39,704 bases of DNA from CAVPCY01 sp963702525 (GCA_963702525.1 CAVPCY010000024.1:1-39704), one strand, 5' to 3'. Positions 25,885 through 34,073 are shown, counted from the first letter of the stretch. Numbers and translations: made by a program. Notes: generated from the letters alone by a model not told the origin.

Positions 25885-27456
25885 ATGTCGAAGGTCGCCA
25901 TCAAGCGCGCGCTCGTCTCCGTCACCGACAAGGCCGGAGTGGTCGAGTTCTGCCGCGCACTGTCCGAGGAGTTCGGCGTCGAGATCGTCTCGACAGGCGG
26001 CACCGCCAAGGCGCTGGCCGACGCCGGCGTCAAGGTGCGTCCGATCGACGATCTGACCGGCTTTCCCGAGATGATGGACGGCCGAGTCAAGACGCTTCAC
26101 CCGCGCGTGCACGGCGGCCTGCTCGCGCGCCGCGACGTGCCCGCGCATATGGCCGCCGCCGAGGAGCACGGCATCGGCATGATCGATCTGGTGTGTGTGA
26201 ACCTCTACGCGTTCGAGGCGACCATCGCCAAGCAAGGCGTGACCGAGGCCGAGGCGATCGAGAACATCGACATCGGCGGCCCGTCGATGCTGCGCTCGGC
26301 AGCGAAGAACTTCGCGAGCGTCACCGTGGTCACCGACCCGGCCTGCTACGACTCGGTGCTCGCCGAGATGCGCGCCAACGGTGGAGCGACCACGCTCGAG
26401 ACCCGCAAGGCGTATGCGACCGAGGTCTTCCGCACCACGAGCGCCTACGACTCCGCGATCTGGATGTACCTCTCGGGCTACAAGGAGAAGCAGTTCCCCG
26501 AGGAGGTCCGCTTCCGACTGATGAAGGCCCAGGACCTGCGCTACGGCGAGAACCCGCACCAGAAGGCCGCTCTGTACCGCTTCATCGACGCCAAGCCGGA
26601 GACGCTGGCCTTGGCCGAGCAGCTCCAGGGCAAGGAGCTCTCCTACAACAACTACCTCGACACAGACGCCGCCTGGACCGCCGTGCGCGAGTTCGCTGGC
26701 GACGACCCCACCTGCATCATCATCAAGCACGCCAACCCCTGCGGCAGCTGTACCGACGCCGACATCACGACCGCCTACCAGAAGGCGTGGGCGGCCGACC
26801 CCACCTCGGCGTTCGGCGGAGTGATGGCGTTCAACCGCGCCGTGCCGGCCTCCCTCATCGAGCGCATCTACGCCAACGAGCAGTTCGTCGAGGTCATGAT
26901 CGCGCCCGACTACGAGCCTGCGGCGCTCGAGCTGCTCAAGGCCAAGGAGAACCTGCGCGTTCTCAAGACCGGCGGCATGCGCCCGGTTGGCGGCCACTAC
27001 GAGTCGCGGGCGATCGAAGGCGGCATGCTCATCCAGGAGTCCGACTCGGTCTCGGAAGACCCGACCACCTTCCAGGTGGTCTCGAAGCGCCAGCCCACGC
27101 CGGAGGAGATGGAGCAGCTCGTCTTCGCGTGGAAGGTCGCCAAGAGCGTCAAGAGCAACGCGATCCTGCTCGCGAAGGACTTCGTGAGCGTGGGCGTGGG
27201 CGCCGGCCAGATGAATCGCGTCAACTCGGCGCGCATCGCGGTGATGGGTGCGGGCGAGAACGCGAAGGGCGCCGTGTGCGCCTCCGACGCGTTCATGCCG
27301 TTCCCGGACTCGCTCGAGGTCTGCGCCGAGGCCGGCGTGACGGCGGTCATCCAGCCGGGCGGCTCGATGCGCGACGACCAGTGCATCGCCGCCGCTGATG
27401 CTGCCGGCGTGGCGCTCGTATTCACCGGCGCGGCGAACCGCCACTTCCGCCACTAG
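25885..27456 (+). CDS. purH: Bifunctional AICAR transformylase/IMP cyclohydrolase (PurH)
   Basis: This 523-residue enzyme performs the last two steps to IMP. The N-terminal cyclohydrolase domain has KRALVSVTDKAGVVEF, EIVSTGGTAKALADAG, FPEMMDGRVKTLHPRVHGG and IENIDIGGPSMLRSAAKN. The C-terminal transformylase domain has LRYGENPHQKAALY, ELSYNNYLDTDAAW, IIKHANPCG, TSAFGGVMAFNR and the end SDAFMPFPDSLE and IQPGGSMRDD. The frame is unbroken. ATG 25885 is chosen because it fits the family's N-terminus, with an AGGGGGGT ribosome site at 25870-25877. It ends the purine cluster; the next gene starts eight bases on. Confidence 0.97.
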   Translation: MSKVAIKRALVSVTDKAGVVEFCRALSEEFGVEIVSTGGTAKALADAGVKVRPIDDLTGFPEMMDGRVKTLHPRVHGGLLARRDVPAHMAAAEEHGIGMIDLVCVNLYAFEATIAKQGVTEAEAIENIDIGGPSMLRSAAKNFASVTVVTDPACYDSVLAEMRANGGATTLETRKAYATEVFRTTSAYDSAIWMYLSGYKEKQFPEEVRFRLMKAQDLRYGENPHQKAALYRFIDAKPETLALAEQLQGKELSYNNYLDTDAAWTAVREFAGDDPTCIIIKHANPCGSCTDADITTAYQKAWAADPTSAFGGVMAFNRAVPASLIERIYANEQFVEVMIAPDYEPAALELLKAKENLRVLKTGGMRPVGGHYESRAIEGGMLIQESDSVSEDPTTFQVVSKRQPTPEEMEQLVFAWKVAKSVKSNAILLAKDFVSVGVGAGQMNRVNSARIAVMGAGENAKGAVCASDAFMPFPDSLEVCAEAGVTAVIQPGGSMRDDQCIAAADAAGVALVFTGAANRHFRH

Positions 27457-27464
27457 GGGAGCAG

Positions 27465-27986
27465 ATGTCCACGCAGTTCGACTGGGAGGGCTTCCGCGCA
27501 CTTGCCGGGCGCCTCGAATCGCTGCTCGCCGGAGAGGCGAAGCTGGCCGAGGACGACACCTTCATCGAAGCGTGCCGGCGTGCGCTGGCCTTCCTCTATG
27601 TCGCCGGCGTCTCGATGCCCGCAGCCGGCGACATCTTCGAGGACGCGGGCGGTGACGCGTTTTGGGAGAGACGTCTGGGTGCTGATGCGGCGGTAGCCGA
27701 TCCGCTCGATGCCCAATCCGAGATCGATGCCATCGCCGAGCACCTGCGCGCCGACCTCGTCGAGCTGCAAGAAGACGCGGACGACGAGGACATCGCCGAT
27801 CTGCTCGGCGCAGCAGCCCGTGCGCTGTGGGACACCCGCGAGAGCCTCTCGGCAGGTAACGAGCACTACGACGCCAGACGGCTGATGGAAGCCGAGTGGG
27901 AGTGGTCGTTCGGCTTCGACGAGTGGGGTGCGCACGCCATCGGCGCACTCGCGGCCCTGCACGACCTGTTGTGGGGGGCGCGCTAG
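27465..27986 (+). CDS. DUF5063-like protein
   Basis: The 173-residue acidic soluble protein has no signal peptide or membrane helix. It is helical, with conserved-looking LAFLYVAGVSMPA, an Asp/Glu-rich middle (ELQEDADDEDIADLLG) and the closing motif EWEWSFGFDEWGAHAIGAL followed by ALHDLL, which fits DUF5063. No catalytic residue can be assigned. AGGGGAG at 27456-27461 lies close to the ATG. It follows purH by eight bases and is followed two bases later by the pabB-like start, so it is likely cotranscribed with one or both. Confidence 0.75.
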   Translation: MSTQFDWEGFRALAGRLESLLAGEAKLAEDDTFIEACRRALAFLYVAGVSMPAAGDIFEDAGGDAFWERRLGADAAVADPLDAQSEIDAIAEHLRADLVELQEDADDEDIADLLGAAARALWDTRESLSAGNEHYDARRLMEAEWEWSFGFDEWGAHAIGALAALHDLLWGAR

Positions 27987-27988
27987 GG

Positions 27989-29786
27989 TTGGCTGCGGCC
28001 CGCGATGGAGCTGCGGGTCTCGTGCTCGCGCCGTCATCGGTGCGCGGGTGGTTCGGCGGGCAGGGACTCGTTGCGAGCCGGCCTGCCGAGCAGCACGCCG
28101 GGCTGTCCCTCGCCGAAGCCGGCGCGCATCTGGAGGCGGCGTTTTGCGGCGAGACACCCGGACTCACTGCCGTGCTCGCTCCCTACGACGGCGGATGCTC
28201 TGCGGTGCGCTTCGAAGCCGTCAAGCCGCTGGCCGCGGACGCGCTCCAGACCGGCGCGCACATCGAGCCCGGCACGGCACTGCTGGCCGAAGCCGAGTGG
28301 GACCTCTCGGGCCGAGAGTACCGCGCTGCGGTCCGAGAAGCCCGCGAGCGCATCTCCGCCGGCGACGTCTACGTACTCAACCTGACCGCCCGGTTGACGG
28401 GTCGACCGATAGCGGCGCCGGCCGAGCTCTTCGCGGCCCTCGTCGGGCGCGCGGGTGCCGAGATGAGCGCGCTGCTCCACGGATGGCCCGGGGCCACCCC
28501 GTGGCTTGCCAGCGTCTCCCCGGAGCGCTTCGTCCGGGTGCGCCCGGGCGACCACGGTGCGCGACTCGTCGAGGTGTGCCCCATCAAGGGGACGCGGTCG
28601 CGCTCGGCTACACCGCTTCGCGACCGCGAGCTTGCCTACGAGCTGGCCGACCGATCCCAAGGAGCGCGCCGAGCACATCATGGTGGTCGATCTCGAGCGC
28701 AACGACCTGGGCATCTGCGCGCTGCCCGGAACCGTGCACGTGGACCCGCTCTACGAGGTCGTTCCCACGCCCTACTGCCACCAGCTCGTCTCGACGGTGC
28801 ACGCGACGCTTCGCCCGGAGGCGACCCTCGGCGACTTGCTGGAAGCGACGTTCCCGTGCGGCTCGGTGACCGGGGCGCCCAAGCGGGCGGCTATCCGCAT
28901 CGCCTCAGAGCTCGAAAGGACGCCCCGCGGCGCCTACTGCGGAGCGCTGCTCGTGGCGCGTGAGGGTGAGATGGACTCCTCGGTGCTGATCCGAACGCTC
29001 GAGGGCGTGGCAGAGCAGCCATTCGTCGCGCGTTGGGGTGCCGGCTGCGGCATCACGCATGACTCCGACCCGGCAGCCGAGTACCTGGAGATGCTGCTCA
29101 AGGCCACGCCGGTCACCGGTGATGGAGCGCCGGCGGTCGCGCTGCGCGAGACGATGCGCGTTGCTCGTGGTGAAGTCGCGTGGCTCGACCGGCATCTTGC
29201 ACGCCTCGCGAGCGGTGGGGCCGGACCGAGCGTGCTTGCCCGCGTGCGCGACGAAGTCGCCGATCAGTTGGACGCGTTCGGCGACAGCGCGGCCTACGGT
29301 CGTCTCGGCGTCACAGTCACTCCCGATGGCCAGGTCGCGGCGGGTATCACCACGCAGCACTCGTCACTCGACATCGACGGGGGCCCGGCCATCGTTCCAG
29401 TCACCGTCGAACAGGCGCCCACGCTGCCGCAGGGTGCCGCCAAACCCGCAAGTCGGCGCTACTGGGACCGCGCGCACCGCGCTGCGGAGCGGCTCGGCGG
29501 CGACCAGGCGCTGCTCGTGGACGCGAACGGAGCGGTCATCGACGGCTCGACTGCAACGGTCTGGCTACTGCACGGCGACAGGCTGTCCACGACGCCGGCG
29601 CCCCCCGCCGTGGCAGGCGTTGCGCGCGAGGTAGTATTCGACTTGGCGGCTGACTTCGGCCTTCACGCGGTCGAGCGGCCTCTGACGCTCACCGAGTTCG
29701 AGAGCGCCGACGAGGTCTTTCTCGGCAATGCGGTTGGTGGCCTGGTTCGTGCTCGAAGGGGTCCGGTCGCGCCTCGCGAAGTGTGA
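27989..29786 (+). CDS. Fused aminodeoxychorismate synthase component I / aminodeoxychorismate lyase (PabB-PabC), one frameshift
   Basis: The N-terminal chorismate-binding domain has YRAAVREARERISAGDVYVL, NLTARLTGRP, PERFVRV, EVCPIKGTR, DPKERAEHIMVVDLERNDLG and CGSVTGAPKRAAIRIASELE. From about nucleotide 29130 a PabC-like PLP fold begins: LRETMRVARGEVAWLDRHLA, KPASRRYWDRAHRAA, LLVDANGAVIDGSTATVW. Together they would turn chorismate into p-aminobenzoate for folate, which purine synthesis consumes. No glutaminase PabA is adjacent. An extra base near 28653 (ELA/TDPKER) breaks the frame. The start is uncertain; TTG 27989, right after the previous stop, fits best. Repaired length is about 599 residues, usual for such fusions. 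Confidence 0.88.
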
Positions 29787-29797
29787 CGTCCGTCACA
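29782..29797. promoter_or_regulatory. CRP/FNR-family-like palindrome
   Basis: TGTGA-N6-TCACA (arms 29782-29786 and 29793-29797) is an exact match to the classical CRP/GlxR consensus spacing. It overlaps the stop codon of the fused pab gene and lies about 75 bases before the ATG of the secreted protein gene. A TACTCT element at 29829-29834 could be its -10, placing the site near -55. No regulator gene is in the window; binding is inferred. Confidence 0.55.
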
Positions 29798-29872
29798 ACA
29801 GACGTTCGCTTCTGCGGTGGAAGGTGCGTACTCTGGTCGATACAGCACTACGCGAGCAGTGAGGAAGTGGGC

Positions 29873-31144
29873 ATGGAGCAGGCATCTGTAGGCAGAAACG
29901 CCGTGCGCTTCTCGGCGGCCGTCGTCATCGCGTTGGCCGTGATGCTGATAGGCGCATCGGCGGCCTTTGCGGCGACATTCGATCCCGAGATAGTCATCTC
30001 CAACGACAACATGCGGCACTACGACTCGATGTCCCCCAGCCAGATCCAGGCGTTCCTGGAAACGCAGCCCGGACCGCTTGCTGACCTCGTGACCAGTGAC
30101 TACGACAAGGTCATCACGCTCAGCAAGAAGACGAACAACCTCAACACCACGCCCGACAAAGGCGAGAAGCCCAAGCGTGCGTCGCTCATCATCTGGGAGG
30201 CGTGCCAGGCGTGGAAGATCAACCCCAAGGTCATGCTCACCATGCTGCAGAAGGAGCAGAGCCTTCTGACGCGAACGAGCCTTGGTTCGACCACACTCGC
30301 TCGGGCGGTGGGGGCGGGGTGCCCCGGCAGGCTGGTGTTCCCGAGCACCAATCCGGTGGCGACGAACCGCTACCCCGGCTTCGGTAACCAGGTCTGGCAC
30401 GGCGCCCGGTTGCTCGACGGCTACGGAGAGGGCAAGAACGGCTCGACGGTCAAGCTCTACTACCCGGGCATCACGGTCAAGGACATCTACAGGAAGCCGC
30501 AGGTCACGCTGCATCCGAAGAACATCGCAACCTACAAGCTCTACGTCTACAACCCGAGCATCGGCGCCAAGAAGCCGTACGGCGATCTCTCCACACAGAG
30601 ATGTAGCGGCAACGCCAACTTCTGGAAGATCTACTCGAAGTACTTCGGTTCACCTCTGGCGAACCCACGTATGCGCAGCGTCTACCGCTTCCGCAACCGC
30701 TACAACGGCACGTACCTCTACACGGCGTCGATCACCGAGCGACTCAAGCTCAAGAAGTACCCGAGGAAGTGGGATTACGGCGGAGCTGCCTTCTCGTGGG
30801 ACACGTCGGTTCCCGCGTCCGCTACCAAGCCGGTCTGGCGCTTCTACAACCGTCTGACCCACAAGTACTCGTTCACTGCCGACCCTGCGAAGTACAAGTA
30901 CCGCAGGAGCGCGAGGGGCGACGATGCGTGGAAGTACGGCGGGGTGGCCTGGCGTGTCGCGACGCCGAGCAAGCACACCGACGGCGCCCAGACCGTCTAT
31001 CGGTTCAAGAACCGATTGACCGGCGGCTACCTGCTCACCGCGTCGAACGCGACGGTCTCGAAGCTGAGAAGCGCGCGCTACGCGAGCAAGTGGCGCTACC
31101 TCGGCCCCACGTACTACCTCCCGAGGTACAAGCCGCAGCCCTAG
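29873..31144 (+). CDS. Secreted wall-hydrolase-like protein with three DUF5648 repeats
   Basis: The 423-residue exported protein has a signal peptide of about 33 residues ending at ASAAFA. The N-terminal domain (about 35-265) opens with FDPEIVISNDNMRHYDSMSP and SQIQAFLET, and later has KINPKVMLTMLQKEQSLL and ARLLDGYGEG. These fit an actinobacterial lysozyme-like module with the possible catalytic Glu in KEQS. Three C-terminal repeats of about 45 residues (starting near 267, 318 and 372) share VYRFRNR-YNG-YLYTAS, WRFYNRLTHKYSFTA and VYRFKNRLTGGYLLTAS, then a WxYGGxA-type end, the DUF5648 pattern. GAGGAAGTGG precedes ATG 29873. Substrate is probably peptidoglycan. A CRP-like site lies upstream. 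The frame is intact. Confidence 0.8.
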   Translation: MEQASVGRNAVRFSAAVVIALAVMLIGASAAFAATFDPEIVISNDNMRHYDSMSPSQIQAFLETQPGPLADLVTSDYDKVITLSKKTNNLNTTPDKGEKPKRASLIIWEACQAWKINPKVMLTMLQKEQSLLTRTSLGSTTLARAVGAGCPGRLVFPSTNPVATNRYPGFGNQVWHGARLLDGYGEGKNGSTVKLYYPGITVKDIYRKPQVTLHPKNIATYKLYVYNPSIGAKKPYGDLSTQRCSGNANFWKIYSKYFGSPLANPRMRSVYRFRNRYNGTYLYTASITERLKLKKYPRKWDYGGAAFSWDTSVPASATKPVWRFYNRLTHKYSFTADPAKYKYRRSARGDDAWKYGGVAWRVATPSKHTDGAQTVYRFKNRLTGGYLLTASNATVSKLRSARYASKWRYLGPTYYLPRYKPQP

Positions 31145-31174
31145 TTCGCCCCGCTAGTCGCGAGAAGCTCGTGC

Positions 31175-32199
31175 CTACTGCCTCCGGCTCGATGCCAGTG
31201 GCACCGGCGGTGCCAGTACGCCCTCGTCGGCGAAGCGCTTGGCGAGACGGCGGATGAACTCGTGGCGAACCGGGATGCGGTCCTGATAGCTGCGGCACCT
31301 GATCGTGACGTTGAGGACCGCGGCCGGCGGAGTCAGTTCCGCGAAGCGAGCTCCTGGCTCTTCTCCTCGGACGGCCTCCGGGCACTCGGCGATCACCGCA
31401 CGCGCGACCTCGAGCGCGATGCGCTCGACCTGATCGGGATCGCCGGCACTGGCGAACGAGACCGGGATGAGCAAGCACGAACTCGGGGTCGAGCGTGGTG
31501 AAGTTCGTCACGGTCGCGCGCGCGAGCACCGAGTTGGGCACGAGCGCCACGTCGTTGGTGAGCTTCTGCACCGTGGTGTTGCGCCACGTCACGTCGAGCA
31601 CGACGCCTTCCTCGCCCGTCTCGAGGCGGATGAAGTCACCGGGCTGGATCTGCTTGGACGCCAGCAGTTGGATACCGCTGAAGACGTTCTCAAGCGTGGG
31701 CTGTAGCGCGAGGCCCACGGCAAGACCGCCGATGCCCAGAGCGGTGAGAAGCGGGGCCACCGAGATGCCTGCGGTCGCAAGAATCATCAGAATGCCGACG
31801 ACCCACACGACGCCGCGCGCCAGATTCACGAAGATGGAACCGCTGGGCAGCGGCGTGTTGTCCCGCATCGCGTACGCGCGCACGATACGGCCCAGGATGC
31901 GGGCGCCGAAGGCCGTGACAACGAAGATGGTGAGAAGCCTGATACCCAGGATGGCGTCGGCAAGCGCCTCGCCGGTCATGCGTGAGGCCGCGATGCCGAT
32001 GCGGGCGCCCAGGATCAGGCCGAGCGAGGTCGGCAGCCAATGGAAGTCCGGCAGCCAGCTGAAGCAGCAAAGGATGCTGCCCGTCCTTGCCGCGCGATCG
32101 GAGCGCGCTGAAGATGACCTGATCGATGACCAGGCCCGCCGCGCCGCACCCCAGCGTCCACAGCAGCGTCTCGCTCCACTTCACCCACAGGTCGTTCAC
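31175..32199 (-). CDS. MscS-family mechanosensitive channel, frameshifted
   Basis: The product has an N-terminal helix (LLWTLGCGAAGLVIDQVIF) and further helices (LGIRLLTIFVVTAFGARILG, VVWVVGILMILATAG). The pore helix region is LLTALGIGGLAVGLALQPTL, the TM3 pattern of MscS. A beta domain (PGDFIRLETGEEGVVLDVTW, RNTTVQKLTNDVALVPNSVL) and an alpha/beta C-terminus follow. Such channels release solutes on hypo-osmotic shock. Two base shifts lie near 32040 and 31478. GTG 32199 is preferred over GTG 32205 because GGAGGT on the minus strand is then six bases away. Repaired length is about 342 residues. It converges with the secreted protein gene. Confidence 0.9.
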
Positions 32200-32265
32200 G
32201 GCCACACCTCCTCGGCGAGAATCCTACACCAGCGACAGGGGGCGTGAGGCGGCTGTGCAGGCGCG

Positions 32266-32294
32266 TTGACCGAGCCTGCATGGGCGGATACACT
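32266..32294 (+). promoter_or_regulatory. Consensus-like promoter for tRNA-Lys and tRNA-Glu
   Basis: TTGACC (32266-32271) and TACACT (32289-32294) are separated by exactly 17 bases, close to the primary-sigma consensus. The predicted start, near 32301, is about 48 bases before tRNA-Lys. This is the clearest promoter in the window. Confidence 0.75.
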
Positions 32295-32348
32295 AGCGCG
32301 TGCTCCGCGCCCGCGCGGGGCCGGGCCGAGCGCTCGCATGGTTCGACC

Positions 32349-32424
32349 GGGCCGTTAGCTCAGTTGGCAGAGCAGGGGACTTTTAATCCCAAGGTCGCAG
32401 GTTCGAGACCTGCACGGCCCACCA
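32349..32424 (+). tRNA. tRNA-Lys (anticodon TTT)
   Basis: The 76-base cloverleaf has acceptor arms GGGCCGT and ACGGCCC with discriminator A and an encoded CCA at 32422-32424. The D-arm is GCTC-AGTTGGCA-GAGC, the anticodon loop CTTTTAA (anticodon 32382-32384), and the T-arm GCAGG-TTCGAGA-CCTGC. It is five bases upstream of tRNA-Glu and probably cotranscribed from the promoter at 32266. Confidence 0.97.
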
Positions 32425-32429
32425 CATAT

Positions 32430-32505
32430 GCCCCCATCGTCTAGAGGCCAAGGACTCCGCCCTTTCAAGGCGGCAACAGGGATTCGAATTCCCTTGGGGG
32501 CACCA
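32430..32505 (+). tRNA. tRNA-Glu (anticodon TTC)
   Basis: The 76-base gene has acceptor arms GCCCCCA and TGGGGGC, discriminator A and encoded CCA. The anticodon stem GCCTT-type pairing surrounds loop CTTTCAA, giving TTC. The T-arm is AGGGA-TTCGAAT-TCCCT. It is followed 11 bases later by a terminator hairpin. A second Glu isoacceptor is at 33833. Confidence 0.96.
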
Positions 32506-32515
32506 ACGGACTTGC

Positions 32516-32544
32516 AGGACCCGCACCGTCAGGCTGCGGGTCCT
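32516..32544 (+). terminator. Terminator of the tRNA-Lys/tRNA-Glu transcript
   Basis: AGGACCCGCA (32516-32525) pairs perfectly with TGCGGGTCCT (32535-32544) across a 9-base loop, followed by a T/C-rich tail (tcgtcgtc). It lies just after the tRNA-Glu gene. Confidence 0.8.
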
Positions 32545-32629
32545 TCGTCGTCGTCGGGGCGCCGGGTGCTGATACCATGGTCGCTGGGGCACCACGCTTA
32601 CGGCGTCTATCGGTTGGGGGGAACCGTTC

Positions 32630-33502
32630 GTGACCAGATCGAAGCGTGAAGGTGCGACCACGCTTGGTTCGGGCGACCGTCAGGGCCAAAGGGGAGTGGA
32701 CGTGGGGCCGAAGAACACGACCTGGCAGACCTGGGGGATTGTCGGCGCCGTCCTTCTCGTAGTTGGCCTCGTCGCCTTCTTTGTCACCGCACGGGCCACA
32801 GATGCATCTTCGTTCTGTCCCCGGTGCCACGAGATGCAGCCGCACTACCAGGCATGGACCCAGGGCCCTCACAGCACGCAGGCACAGTGCGTCGATGCCA
32901 CGTGAACCCGGCATCGGGCCCAGGCTTGCCCACAAGTTCGTCGCGCTCGGCGAAGTGTGGTCGCACTTACCGGCAATACCGACCTTCCGAGACCGGCGCC
33001 GGCAACCGTCCCTGATCGGCGATGCATTGGATGTCACCCCACCGTTGACGCCAAGAAGATGCCCGCGGGGTTCTCTCATGAAGCCCATGCGAAGGCCGGA
33101 CCGTGCGAGCTGTGCCACGCGACCACAGGGCACGACGTGACCGCCGAGGCGCTAAGAGCGGCCGGCGTCTACAACGCCCAGAACGCCGCGTTGCGCGCCC
33201 GATCGACCGGAGCGGTCGCGGTCGCCAACGGCGGAAAGGCGAACGTGGCGGGGCACCCCGCTGTCGAGTGCTCGCGATGCCACGACATGGCGGCCACCGG
33301 TTGTCCGGCGTGCCACAAGCCTCCGCACGAGCCAAGGGGAGACTGCCAGCAGTGTCACAAGCCGGGACCGAAGTTCGCGTTTGCGCATCCGGCTACCCAG
33401 ATGGAGGGCTGGCAGAAGATCCCCTGCAAGAAGTGTCACCCCACCTCGTATGCGAAGGTGAACTGCACCTGCCATCCGGGGGGCGTTCCCCAGGAGGACT
33501 AG
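32630..33502 (+). CDS. Membrane-anchored multihaem cytochrome c (NapC/NrfH-like start, eight CxxCH), frameshifted
   Basis: The N-terminal anchor is WGIVGAVLLVVGLVAFFV (about residues 36-53), followed directly by FCPRCHEMQPHYQAW, as in NrfH/NapC quinol oxidases. Haem motifs in order are CPRCH, CVDCH, CIGCH, CELCH, CSRCH, CPACH, CQQCH and CKKCH, plus a terminal CTCH with one spacer residue. Reconstructed length is about 290 residues. Three missing bases are implied near 32893, 32910 and 32970; the frame is clean from about 32975. GTG 32630 follows GGGGGGAA. It likely moves electrons from the quinone pool to an extracytoplasmic acceptor; no partner reductase gene is adjacent, so the acceptor is unknown. 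Confidence 0.88.
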
Positions 33503-33595
33503 CAGGCGTTGGTCTGACGGAGGTTGGCGTCTGGCCCGAGGGCTTCGTAGCGCTAGTGCCCGTGTCTGGTCGCGCCACCGTCGACCCGGAGACGC

Positions 33596-33625
33596 AGAAA
33601 GACCCGCTCTCGAGCGGGTCTTTCT
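33596..33625. terminator. Strong bidirectional terminator after the cytochrome gene
   Basis: AGAAAGACCCGCT (33596-33608) and AGCGGGTCTTTCT (33613-33625) form a perfect 13-bp stem with a CTCG tetraloop and a U-rich 3' side (and A-rich 5' side). It is a textbook intrinsic terminator 93 bases after the cytochrome stop. Confidence 0.92.
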
Positions 33626-33832
33626 ACCATGAAGAAGACTCTTTGCATTCGGCCCTGCCAAGCCGAAGTGCTCAACGTCTATGCCGGTATCATGCCTCTT
33701 GCGCGTGAACATGGCTTGTACGCGCCGTGTAGGCTTTCTTGGCGGTCTGTGGAGTAGCGATGGAGCGCGGCTTGCTTCATGCCGATGCAAGAGTGGCGAG
33801 CCGTTGCGGTTCGCCCGGTGAGTGATCAGCGC
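33626..33832. other. Gene-poor stretch between terminator and tRNA-Glu(CTC)
   Basis: Including the 93 bases before the terminator, about 330 bases lie between the cytochrome stop and the tRNA. A 42-codon frame from ATG 33629 (beginning MKKTLCIRPCQ) has no ribosome site and no recognisable motif. A TATCAT hexamer near 33690 could be a -10 element, but no matching -35 is seen. I see no other supported gene. Confidence 0.4.
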
Positions 33833-33908
33833 GCCCCCATCGTCTAGTGGCCAAGGACGCCGCCCGCTCAAGGCGGAAACGGAGATTCGAATTCTTCTGG
33901 GGGCACCA
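33833..33908 (+). tRNA. tRNA-Glu (anticodon CTC)
   Basis: Acceptor arms GCCCCCA and TGGGGGC with encoded CCA; anticodon stem CCGCC/GGCGG around loop CGCTCAA gives CTC. The T-arm GGAGA-TTCGAAT-TCTTC contains a weaker pair. The first 15 bases equal those of tRNA-Glu(TTC) 1.4 kb upstream. It reads the GAG codon, abundant in this G+C-rich genome. Confidence 0.94.
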
Positions 33909-33957
33909 GTTGCTCGTCCGCAGTCGCCGCAGTCGCGCCGCAGCTGCAGGCGCTCCC

Positions 33958-33966
33958 TGCTAGAAT
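33958..33966 (+). promoter_or_regulatory. Extended -10 promoter element for tRNA-Val (TGCTAGAAT)
   Basis: TG-n-TAGAAT is identical to the purM element and sits 32 bases before tRNA-Val, in the gap after tRNA-Glu(CTC). No clear -35 is seen at 17 bases. Confidence 0.55.
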
Positions 33967-33998
33967 GTGCGCGCTGCCCTTGACCGGGGCGGTGACGC

Positions 33999-34073
33999 GG
34001 GCGATTGGCGCAGTGGGAGCGCAGCACCCTTACAAGGTGACGGTCGGGGGTTCAAATCCCTCATCGCCCACCA
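33999..34073 (+). tRNA. tRNA-Val (anticodon TAC)
   Basis: The 75-base gene has acceptor arms GGGCGAT and ATCGCCC with discriminator A and encoded CCA. The D-arm is GCGC-AGTGGGA-GCGC, the anticodon loop CTTACAA gives TAC, and the T-arm is GGGGG-TTCAAAT-CCCTC. The first pair of the anticodon stem (G-A) is mismatched, otherwise canonical. A terminator follows 10 bases later. Confidence 0.95.

Noticed and set aside
25879..27501. 540-codon minus-strand frame opposite purH
   Set aside because: Fully antisense to an intact purH; no domain visible.
33629..33758. 42-codon frame after the cytochrome terminator
   Set aside because: No ribosome site, no conserved motif and located just after a strong terminator; insufficient support as a gene.
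32349..34073. Integrated element using the tRNA genes as attachment sites
   Set aside because: No integrase, direct repeat beyond the tRNA sequences themselves, or phage/plasmid gene is present between or beside them.
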